From Deltaproteobacteria bacterium (GTDB lineage: Bacteria > Desulfobacterota > Desulfarculia > Adiutricales > JAGVGV01), in contig JAGVGV010000132.1 of the NCBI GenBank assembly GCA_020056895.1, forward strand, positions 1 through 10,085: a stretch of DNA of 10,085 nucleotides, in the 5' to 3' direction. Every line of letters begins with the position of its first letter. The stretch's first letter is position 1. The translations under genes and the position numbers were made by a program. Positions 1 to 5,722 of this stretch are shown one piece after another. Under the pieces are notes generated by a model. That model was not told the origin of the DNA and made no database searches. It was given only the letters and a program-made list of their open reading frames with translations.

Positions 1-53
1 AGGGCCAACCAATAAAACAGGTCGTCGCCGTACGGCCCCTCGGGCCCGGCCAT
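1..53 (-). CDS. Start of a leftward gene, cut by the window edge (possibly DprA-like)
   Basis: An open minus-strand frame begins at an ATG at 53-51 and reads MAGPEGPYGDDLFYWLAL to the edge. A G-rich stretch (GGGGTGAGG) just before the ATG could act as a ribosome binding site, and a candidate leftward promoter lies at 100-129. An in-frame ATG at 110 would lengthen the N-terminus, but it falls inside the spacer of that promoter and has no visible Shine-Dalgarno. The segment DLFYWLAL resembles the start of DprA DNA-processing proteins, which often open with a similar WLAL stretch before a helix-hairpin-helix. With only about 18 residues visible, that family guess is weak. Confidence 0.4.
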   Translation of the reverse strand, partial: MAGPEGPYGDDLFYWLA

Positions 54-99
54 GGCCTCACCCCCCAAGGTGTCGCGGGTCCATTTCGTCCGGGTCTGG

Positions 100-129
100 C
101 TTGTACCCATAGGTTTCAAACGCCGTCAA
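100..129 (-). promoter_or_regulatory. Candidate sigma70-type promoter for the left-edge gene
   Basis: On the minus strand, TTGACG (129-124) is followed after 18 bases by TACAAG (105-100). The -35 box matches 5 of 6 consensus bases and the -10 box 4 of 6. Transcription would begin near 93 and give a leader of about 40 bases before the ATG at 53. This is pattern matching only; boxes of this quality occur by chance in a region this size. Confidence 0.3.
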
Positions 130-323
130 GGCTTTTTTGGAACGAGGGGGGCCTCGCTCCGTTTGGAGGTCCGCCTTGGTCCGCGTCCTTCCTCCATATA
201 GATGGCTGAACCGGTGCTGAAACCATCGCCGATTATTGCGGCGGCGTTTGGGCGGGGGGCTTATATCCATGATTCCCGGGGGTGAGGGCCTGGGCGCGAT
301 TTGTAAGCAACACTAAAAAAATG

Positions 324-353
324 TTGACAACCAAACCGGGGCTGAATCATGAT
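324..353 (+). promoter_or_regulatory. Candidate promoter for the glutamate-synthase-like gene
   Basis: A perfect -35 box TTGACA (324-329) is followed after 18 bases by CATGAT (348-353), a 4 of 6 match to the -10 consensus. An alternative -10 is AATCAT at 345-350 with a 15-base spacer. The predicted start of transcription is near 360, immediately before the first leader hairpin at 361. The transcript would therefore open almost exactly with the hexaloop hairpin, which supports the two elements belonging together. The A-tract upstream (315-321) could help promoter strength. Confidence 0.5.
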
Positions 354-360
354 TCCTCCA

Positions 361-380
361 CCGGTACAAGGGCGTACCGG
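361..380 (+). promoter_or_regulatory. Leader hairpin P1 with hexaloop AAGGGC (ANTAR-type antiterminator half)
   Basis: CCGGTAC (361-367) and GTACCGG (374-380) form a perfect 7-bp stem closing the six-base loop AAGGGC (368-373). The loop has A at position 1 and G at position 4. Those are the two conserved loop bases of the two-hairpin RNA recognised by ANTAR-domain regulators such as NasR, AmiR and EutV. The identical ten bases ACAAGGGCGT recur in the second hairpin at 408-417. No run of T follows this hairpin closely enough to make it a terminator. Confidence 0.65.
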
Positions 381-405
381 GCCAATTTTTCAATCCAACA
401 CCGTC

Positions 406-419
406 GGACAAGGGCGTCC
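406..419 (+). promoter_or_regulatory. Leader hairpin P2 with the same hexaloop, overlapping the terminator
   Basis: GGAC (406-409) pairs with GTCC (416-419) around the loop AAGGGC (410-415), identical to the loop of P1. The stem is only 4 bp and is flanked by a C-C mismatch. Compared with P1, the T-A pair at stem position 365/376 is replaced by a G-C pair at 407/418. The stem is thus conserved between the copies while its bases change. Its 3' half is shared with the 5' arm of the terminator (414-420), so P2 and the terminator cannot form together. In ANTAR systems, protein binding to P1 and P2 stabilises P2 and allows read-through. Confidence 0.6.
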
Positions 420-453
420 CTACCCCAACTTTGGGGGGGACGCTTTTTTATTT
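414..453 (+). terminator. Intrinsic terminator in the leader (attenuator)
   Basis: GCGTCCC (414-420) pairs with GGGACGC (437-443). Inside, after a two-base TA bulge, CCCC (423-426) pairs with GGGG (433-436) around loop AACTTT. Six T follow directly (444-449), then A and three more T. This is a strong Rho-independent terminator placed before the coding region and after the promoter, so it should attenuate the downstream gene unless the overlapping P2 hairpin forms. The ribosome binding site (468-472) is outside the structure, so control at the level of termination is more likely than control of translation. Confidence 0.85.
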
Positions 454-482
454 CAACTGATGCCAAGGGAGGAGTTTCGATC

Positions 483-2066
483 ATGAACCTTCAGCGCCCC
501 AACGCCAACGACGCATTGGGTTCCAACAACCGTTCCCGCAATGTCGCCCCCCAGTCGGGCATCTGCAGCCGGTGCATCGATGGCTGCAAAGGCAATTGCG
601 ATCTATTCCGGGCCACGTTCCGGGGCCGGGAAATGCTGTATCCCGAGCCGTACGGCCGGATTACGGCCGGCGCGGACAAGGATTATCCGGTGGATTATTC
701 CCACCTGAACATCATGGGCTATGCCATTGGCGCCGAAGTCATTGAATCGGATCCGGACCACGCCACCTTTCCCGAAGTGGATACCGAGACCGCGTACGGC
801 ACTACCCACACCGTCCGGATGCGCACTCCGATCTTCACCGGAGCTCTGGGGTCCACGGACGTGGCCCGCCGGAACTGGGATCATTTCGCCATCGGCGCGG
901 CCATCAGCGGCATTTCGCTGGTCTGCGGCGAAAACGTGTGCGGGATCGATCCGGAATTGAAACTGAATTCCAACGGCCGGGTGGTGGAATCCCCGGAAAT
1001 GCGCCGGCGTGTGGAAATCTTCCGGAAGTACCAGGGGGAATACGGGGACATCCTGGTGCAGATGAACGTGGAAGACACCCGGCTGGGCGTCGCGGAATAC
1101 GTGGTGGAAAAGCTGGGCGTGGGCTGCGTGGAACTCAAGTGGGGCCAGGGCGCCAAGTGCATCGGCGGCGAGATCAAGGTGGATTCCCTGGACCGGGCCT
1201 TGGACCTGAAAAACCGGGGCTACATCGTCACTCCGGACCCCACGGATCCGGCCAATCAGGCTTCGTTCAACAGCGGCGCCACCAAGCATTTCGAGCGCCA
1301 TTCGCGGGTGGGCTTTCTGAACCAGGAGGAATTCCTGCGGGAAGTGGACCGGATTCGGAAACTGGGCGCCAAACGGGTAACCCTCAAGACCGGCGCGTAC
1401 CCCATGCGCGAACTGGCCATGGCCATCCGCTGGTCCAGCGAAGCCAAGATCGACCTGTTGACCATCGACGGCGCTCAGGGCGGTACGGGTATGAGCCCCT
1501 GGCGGATGATGAGCGAATGGGGCGTGCCGGGCCTGTACCTCCATTCCATGGCGTACGAACTTTGCCTCCGGTTGGCTCAGAAGGGCCGCTGGGTTCCGGA
1601 TATCGCCCTGGCCGGCGGTTTTTCGGCCGAAGATCACGTGTTCAAGGCTCTGGCCCTCTGCGCCCCGTACGCCAAGGCGGTCTGCATGGGCCGGGCCCTG
1701 ATGATCCCCGGCATGGTGGGCAAAAACATCGGCAAGTGGCTGGCGGGTGAAGACGGCGGGCTGCCCAAAACGGTCAGCCAGTTCGGAACCACCAAAGAGG
1801 AAATTTTTGTCTGCTACGAAGAGCTGAAGGCCAAATACGGTTCGGAAGTGGATACCTTCCCCTTGGGGGCGGTCGGAGTTTACAGCGCCTGCGAAAAGAT
1901 CCGCGTGGGTCTCCAGCAGCTTATGGCCGGCGCCCGTAAATGGCGGGTGAACCTGATGAACCGCAAGGACCTGGCCGCCCTGACCGAAGAGGCCGCCCGC
2001 GTGACGGGTTTGCCGTACATCATGGAAGCATACCGGCAGGATGCGTTGGATATTATCGATTCCTGA
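483..2066 (+). CDS. FMN-binding glutamate-synthase-like protein, stand-alone, with N-terminal Cys cluster
   Basis: A 527-residue protein of the GltB synthase-domain family (TIM-barrel FMN domain), which in glutamate synthase turns 2-oxoglutarate and ammonia into glutamate. Family signatures visible are KWGQGAK (219-225), IDGAQGGTGMSP (328-339) and the LAGGFSAED...CMGRALM stretch (376-407) that normally holds the FMN phosphate. No glutaminase domain is present, no gltD-like partner lies next to it, and the usual CH-x4-C type cysteine motif after the FMN site is missing. Instead C28, C31, C35 and C39 form a tight CX2CX3CX3C group that could bind an Fe-S cluster. The start is the ATG at 483 because GGAGG (468-472) sits 10 bases upstream; the frame stays open to an ATG at 282, but that extension would run through the leader hairpins. 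The antitermination leader suggests control by nitrogen status. Exact substrate and electron donor cannot be read from the sequence. Confidence 0.9.
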   Translation: MNLQRPNANDALGSNNRSRNVAPQSGICSRCIDGCKGNCDLFRATFRGREMLYPEPYGRITAGADKDYPVDYSHLNIMGYAIGAEVIESDPDHATFPEVDTETAYGTTHTVRMRTPIFTGALGSTDVARRNWDHFAIGAAISGISLVCGENVCGIDPELKLNSNGRVVESPEMRRRVEIFRKYQGEYGDILVQMNVEDTRLGVAEYVVEKLGVGCVELKWGQGAKCIGGEIKVDSLDRALDLKNRGYIVTPDPTDPANQASFNSGATKHFERHSRVGFLNQEEFLREVDRIRKLGAKRVTLKTGAYPMRELAMAIRWSSEAKIDLLTIDGAQGGTGMSPWRMMSEWGVPGLYLHSMAYELCLRLAQKGRWVPDIALAGGFSAEDHVFKALALCAPYAKAVCMGRALMIPGMVGKNIGKWLAGEDGGLPKTVSQFGTTKEEIFVCYEELKAKYGSEVDTFPLGAVGVYSACEKIRVGLQQLMAGARKWRVNLMNRKDLAALTEEAARVTGLPYIMEAYRQDALDIIDS

Positions 2067-2170
2067 GATTCCCGAACGCCGGGTTCTCCTTTGCCTCTTC
2101 CCGAAGCATTGGCCGCCTCGAAGCGCCGGCTTCGGACGGAAGAGCGGTGGAAGTAGGGGGAAAATGGAAT

Positions 2171-2199
2171 GGGGAGGTTTCGGCCTCCCCGTTTTTTTT
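2171..2199 (+). terminator. Intrinsic terminator of the glutamate-synthase-like gene
   Basis: GGGGAGG (2171-2177) pairs perfectly with CCTCCCC (2184-2190) around a six-base loop, followed by G and eight T (2192-2199). It lies about 105 bases after the stop codon. Between them is a smaller hairpin, CGAAGC/GCTTCG (2119-2134), of no obvious function. The terminator separates the flavoprotein gene from the small regulator downstream. Confidence 0.9.
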
Positions 2200-2262
2200 C
2201 ATTTTCATTACGCCGACAATGATGAATCGGGCCGATGGGGCCGAAAATCAGGAATGAACGTC

Positions 2263-2327
2263 TTGACAGCGGTGACGAATAAGGATACCGTCGATTCACT
2301 TCCGTTATAGGTTGTTACGTCGATTCA
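2263..2327 (+). promoter_or_regulatory. Promoter/operator region with 10-bp direct repeat before the AbrB-like gene
   Basis: A perfect -35 box TTGACA lies at 2263-2268, but no good -10 follows at normal spacing; the best are GATACC at 2284 (15-base spacer) and TACCGT at 2286 (17-base spacer). The ten bases CGTCGATTCA occur twice in the same direction, at 2289-2298 and 2318-2327, 29 bases apart start to start, close to three helical turns. They lie between the candidate promoter and the start codon at 2356, where a regulator could bind and autorepress. A second weak -10-like TATAGG lies between the copies. Confidence 0.4.
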
Positions 2328-2355
2328 TTCCCACGATGGGCGGAGATGGCTTGAA

Positions 2356-2676
2356 ATGGCCCGGCGCAGAAAAGTCGATGCGGCCAAGGTGATCGAGGCG
2401 GTTCAGTCTGGCCGATTGAGCAAGGATGTGATGGAGGAGTACGGCCTGGAAAAGGCCTCGCCTCCCCGGCGGCGGCGCGGGCGGCGGCCCAGTTCCGAAA
2501 CGCCGGCCATTATTCATTTTGGTGAAGTGGCCATCAGCAAACGCGGCAGTTTGGCTCTTCCCCGAACCATGGTGGAAGCCCTGGGCTTCAAGATCGATGA
2601 TCTGTTTATTATCCGCCGGACCAAAGCCGGGTTGATCCTGAAACCTTCCCAGGATTCCGAAGCGAATAACGACTGA
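2356..2676 (+). CDS. Small AbrB/SpoVT-like putative DNA-binding protein
   Basis: A 106-residue protein in two parts joined by an arginine-rich linker (38-44). Residues 9-33 (KVIEAVQSGRLSKDVMEEYG within them) look like a short helix-turn-helix. Residues 57-97 (EVAISKRGSLALPRTMVEALGFKIDD...KTKAGLILKP type) have the pattern of a SpoVT/AbrB swapped-hairpin domain, as in transition-state regulators and antitoxins. GGAG (2342-2345) precedes the ATG by 10 bases. No toxin gene follows, so a stand-alone transcription regulator is more likely than an antitoxin. The repeat upstream could be its own operator. The target genes are unknown, and the family call rests on pattern only. Confidence 0.7.
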   Translation: MARRRKVDAAKVIEAVQSGRLSKDVMEEYGLEKASPPRRRRGRRPSSETPAIIHFGEVAISKRGSLALPRTMVEALGFKIDDLFIIRRTKAGLILKPSQDSEANND

Positions 2677-2685
2677 TCCGGCTCC

Positions 2686-2706
2686 CAGCCGCCTAGGGCT
2701 GTTTTT
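2686..2706 (+). terminator. Short intrinsic terminator after the AbrB-like gene
   Basis: CAGCC (2686-2690) pairs with GGCTG (2697-2701) around a six-base loop, followed by five T (2702-2706) and then five A. The stem is short, but the position just ten bases after the stop codon fits a terminator. Confidence 0.55.
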
Positions 2707-3258
2707 AAAAAGTCCTTTCACCCAATCTTTGGCATCGGCCCTGCTTTGAATTCCTCAAAATAGGCCAACTATTCCCGCGGATTCAAAGCCCCGGCCGCCT
2801 GAATCTTGGACAAAATACCGTTTTTAGAAACCGCCCCAAAATGGAATGGGAAAACGGATACCCGAAGTGTACGATTATTTTTTTCGTATCCATCCTGATT
2901 GGGGATATGGAACCTATCCCAAAGGCCTTCCTTGGCCCTGGATGCATCGCCTTGGACCGGAATCCAATCCTCGAAACACGCCCACGATTCTTCCGGTTGG
3001 CTTTCTATTGTCACGTCATGCCTTGAATATCAAAAAAATAGAAACCAAGGCCTCTTGTCCGTCAAGTTCACCGAGAAGTCAGGATTCCATTCCGAGGGGC
3101 GAGCTCGGGTAATTACAAGCAACACCGGTGCACTACCCGAAACGGAACGGCCACGCCGACACTTTACCTTGGACATAACTCTAGGCCCCGGGCCCATAAT
3201 ACATCGAGCCGGGGAAACCCCCAAAGGGCCGGCATGGGAACGGGAACCGGGCTCCGCC
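2707..3258. other. Gap of about 550 bases between converging genes, no supported gene
   Basis: Open frames of 60-90 codons exist on both strands here, but none has a good ribosome binding site or a recognisable motif, and codon use looks unlike the neighbours. Visible structures are an inverted repeat TCGGGTA/TACCCGA (3105-3111 and 3134-3140) with the palindrome CACCGGTG (3123-3130) between its arms, and a weaker CCGTTTT/AAAACGG pair (2818-2824 and 2851-2857). A GC-rich CCGGGG-AAA-CCCC fold near 3211-3224 could help end leftward transcription from the fusion gene, but it has no T-run. Decayed sequence is possible. Confidence 0.5.
3105..3140. repeat. Inverted repeat with nested palindrome in the intergenic gap
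   Basis: TCGGGTA (3105-3111) and TACCCGA (3134-3140) are perfect 7-bp complements separated by 22 bases. The interior holds the 8-bp palindrome CACCGGTG (3123-3130). No T-tract follows on either strand, so it is not a typical terminator. It could be a protein site or a chance structure. Confidence 0.3.
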
Positions 3259-5577
3259 TTATCCCATCCTCCGCCATTTCGAGCCCGAAGGAGTATCCAC
3301 CACCTGGATACCCCGGCCGGCCAGTTCGACCCGCAACCGGTCCGATTCCACCCAATCTTTCCGGGCCCGGGCTGTTTCCCTTCGATCAATCAGGCTTTTT
3401 GCCTCTTCATCCAGGGTTTGGTCGGTCAGGGCCATGATCCCCAATACGGCGTTGATCTGGCCCAGAATTTCGAGCATCTGAGCCAAATTTTCCCGGCTGG
3501 GAAGGCCTCGGCCCAAAAGGGGGTTCACCAGGCGGACGAATTCGAACAACCCGGCCAGGGCGCCGGCCACGTTCAGGTCGTCATCCAGGGAATCCTTGAA
3601 GCGGCGGCCCAGGTCATAAACCATCTGATCCACGTCGGACGTGCCTCGGCCGGGCTTGGCCCCCTGAAGCCGCATGACGAATTCGTCCAGCCGTTCCAGA
3701 GTTCGGGAGGCGGCCTGAAGCCGATCCGGGCTGTAGGCCAGGGGCCGCCGATAATGCGTGGACAAGAGCCAGTACCGGATGGCCCGGCCGGAATGCCCCT
3801 GAGCCAACAATTCGGGAATGGTGGGAGCGTTGCCCAGAGCTCGGGACATCTTCTGGCCGTCCACCAGCACCAGTTCGTTATGAATCCAGTACCGGGCCGG
3901 AGACTGGCCGCCGGCCGCCTTGCCGATGGCGTATACGTTTTCGAAATGCGGAAAATGAAGGTCCCGGCCGCCGGTATGGATGTCGAACCGAGGCCCCAGA
4001 TGCCGGGCGCCGATGGCCGCGCATTGGATATGCCAACCCGGCCGGACGGAACCCCATTCGGTGTGGAAATAGAGGCCCAGCTTCAGTTCGGCCAGCGTGG
4101 ACCTCTTGAACAGCGTGAAATCCCGAGGATTCTCCTTTTCGTATTCGTCCAGGTCCACGGTTTTGCCTAAGCGAATCTTGGAAAGGTCCACTCCGGACAG
4201 CACCCCATATTCCTTGAACCGCGAAATATCGAAATAGAGCGACCGGAGCTTTTCGTACGCCACGCCTTTTTCGGTGAGTTTTTGGGACAGCTTGACCATG
4301 TCGTCCACGTGTTCGCTGGCCCGGGGATAAAGGTCCGCCCGCTGGATGCCCAGGGTGTCCAGGTCGCCTAGGAACAGCTGGAAAAACTCCTCCGTGAATT
4401 CACGAATGGCCCGCTTGGCTTCCCGAGCCGCGGCGATGGTCCGATCATCCAGGTCCACCAGGTTCATTACCTGCCGAACTTCGAACCCGCGATGCCTGAG
4501 ATACCGTTTCAGGAGGTCGGCCACCACCAGATGGCGAAACGTGGCCACCTGCTTCCGGCCGTAAAGAGCCGGACCGCAGGAATACATGCCCACTTGGCGG
4601 GGTTTGAGGGACAGGAAATCTTCCTTGGACCGGCTGAGCACGTTATAAAACTTGAGCGTGGTTTTTTCCCTGGGAACGAAAAGCGTGGTGGACAGGTACC
4701 GTTCGCCGCCGTCCGGCAGCAACGTGACCACCGTGCCCGAAGTCATCCGGCGGGCCACCTGAAGAGCCACGAACATGGCCGCGCCGGAACTCATACCCAC
4801 GAACAGGCCTTCTTCCCGGGCCAGCCGGCGGGCGGTTTCGTACGCATCCTCGTCATCGATGTTGATGATCTCATCCACCCGGCGGCGGTCGAAAATGCCG
4901 GGAACGTAGGCCTCCCTAAGGTTTTTCAACCCCTGGATCTTGTGCCCCAGATAGGGCTCCACGCCGATGATCCGGATGGCCGGGTTCATTTCCTTGAGCC
5001 GCTTCGAACAACCCATCAAGGTCCCGGTGGTGCCCATGGAGGTGACGAAGGCATCGATCCGGCCCTCGGTCTGGTTCCAGATTTCCAGGCCCGTACCCAT
5101 GTAGTGGGCGTCGATATTGCCGGGATTGTTGAACTGGTCCGGCAGAAAGAACCGGTCCGGCTCTTCCCGGGCCATACGGTACACTTCCTCGATGGCCCCA
5201 TCCGTTCCCAAATGCCCTGGCGTCAAAAGGATCTCGGCCCCCAAGGCCTGCAAAATCTGCCGCCGTTCCAGGCTGGCCGATTCGCTCATGCCCAGGAGCA
5301 ACCGGTACCCCTTGGCCGCCGCGACCATGGCCAGGCCAATGCCCGTATTGCCGCTGGTGGCCTCGATAATGGTTTTCCCCGGGGTCAGTTCCCCGCTTTG
5401 TTCCGCCCCTTCGATCATGGTCCGGGCGATCCGGTCCTTGACCGATCCGCCGGGATTGAGCATTTCGAGCTTGGCCAGAACACGAACGCCCGGCTGGGTA
5501 TTGAGACGCCGGATTTCCACCAGCGGGGTGTTCCCGATGAGACCGATCAGGTTGTGGGGGGCCACTGAATTCACCAT
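3259..5577 (-). CDS. Cysteine synthase fused to a degenerate cysteinyl-tRNA synthetase-like domain
   Basis: A 772-residue fusion. Residues 1-303 are a PLP-dependent cysteine synthase (beta-replacement making cysteine from an activated serine and sulfide): PLP lysine K47 in NPGGSVKDR, substrate loop TSGNTG (74-79), phosphate loop GTTGT (182-186, usually GTGGT), SSGAA (263-267) for the pyridine nitrogen, and LPDGGERYLST (287-297). Residues 307-772 follow CysRS end to end, including the C-terminal DALR region and the DTPSGSKWRR tail. Zinc ligands C334, C519 and H544 are kept, but the fourth (Glu in FPHHENE) is V548. The HIGH motif is replaced by QVAT (343-346) and KMSKS is KMSRA (576-580). W515, which contacts cysteine, is retained. 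The ATG at 5577 has AAGGG five bases upstream. The first half is probably active; a tRNA-charging role for the second half is doubtful. The lead gene of the signalling operon lies upstream on the same strand, 145 bases away. Confidence 0.9.
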   Translation of the reverse strand: MVNSVAPHNLIGLIGNTPLVEIRRLNTQPGVRVLAKLEMLNPGGSVKDRIARTMIEGAEQSGELTPGKTIIEATSGNTGIGLAMVAAAKGYRLLLGMSESASLERRQILQALGAEILLTPGHLGTDGAIEEVYRMAREEPDRFFLPDQFNNPGNIDAHYMGTGLEIWNQTEGRIDAFVTSMGTTGTLMGCSKRLKEMNPAIRIIGVEPYLGHKIQGLKNLREAYVPGIFDRRRVDEIINIDDEDAYETARRLAREEGLFVGMSSGAAMFVALQVARRMTSGTVVTLLPDGGERYLSTTLFVPREKTTLKFYNVLSRSKEDFLSLKPRQVGMYSCGPALYGRKQVATFRHLVVADLLKRYLRHRGFEVRQVMNLVDLDDRTIAAAREAKRAIREFTEEFFQLFLGDLDTLGIQRADLYPRASEHVDDMVKLSQKLTEKGVAYEKLRSLYFDISRFKEYGVLSGVDLSKIRLGKTVDLDEYEKENPRDFTLFKRSTLAELKLGLYFHTEWGSVRPGWHIQCAAIGARHLGPRFDIHTGGRDLHFPHFENVYAIGKAAGGQSPARYWIHNELVLVDGQKMSRALGNAPTIPELLAQGHSGRAIRYWLLSTHYRRPLAYSPDRLQAASRTLERLDEFVMRLQGAKPGRGTSDVDQMVYDLGRRFKDSLDDDLNVAGALAGLFEFVRLVNPLLGRGLPSRENLAQMLEILGQINAVLGIMALTDQTLDEEAKSLIDRRETARARKDWVESDRLRVELAGRGIQVVDTPSGSKWRRMG

Positions 5578-5597
5578 GTTTTCCCTTCAAAAGTCAA

Positions 5598-5610
5598 GAT
5601 GCACCGCATC
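5598..5610 (-). other. Small hairpin in the leader of the fusion gene
   Basis: GATGC and GCATC pair around a three-base loop about 20 bases before the start codon of the cysteine synthase fusion. No convincing promoter or terminator was found in the 145-base gap (5578-5722), although a run of seven T on the minus strand occurs at 5633-5627 without a clear stem before it. The fusion gene may be read through from the kinase operon or have a promoter I cannot see. Confidence 0.25.
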
Positions 5611-5722
5611 GCCAGAAGATCCTTACAAAAAAATGAGAGCGGGTTCAACAGGAATGTCATCTCCGGGAAGAACAAGGCTCAACGGGAATGGCCCGGGGGC
5701 GAGGCGTTTTAGGCGCGGGGGG

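Noticed and set aside
58..270. A 70-codon basic open frame on the minus strand
   Set aside because: No ribosome binding site, biased low-complexity composition, and it overlaps the candidate leftward promoter region.
361..443. The guanidine-II (mini-ykkC) riboswitch as an explanation of the twin hairpins
   Set aside because: That class has ACGR tetraloops; the loops here are AAGGGC hexaloops, which fit the ANTAR pattern better.
282..482. Upstream extension of the glutamate-synthase-like protein to an ATG at 282
   Set aside because: It would translate through the promoter, hairpins and terminator; the ATG at 483 has a strong ribosome binding site and begins near the conserved cysteine region.
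603..1637. A 344-codon open frame antisense to the flavoprotein gene
   Set aside because: It is a shadow of the GC-rich gene on the other strand, with no recognisable domain.
2846..3112. An 88-codon plus-strand frame with an aromatic-rich start (YDYFFRIHPDWGYG)
   Set aside because: Looks slightly protein-like, but has no Shine-Dalgarno, no recognised family and a disordered second half.
306..3125. The nine-base match AAGCAACAC found near 306 and near 3117
   Set aside because: Too short to be significant, with no matching flanks or structure.
2899..4170. A 423-codon plus-strand open frame
   Set aside because: Most of it is antisense to the fusion gene and shows no domain; its unique 5' part has no ribosome binding site or motif.
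5619..5648. A possible promoter TTGAAC plus TAAGGA before the cysteine synthase fusion
   Set aside because: The -10 box matches only 2 of 6 consensus bases.
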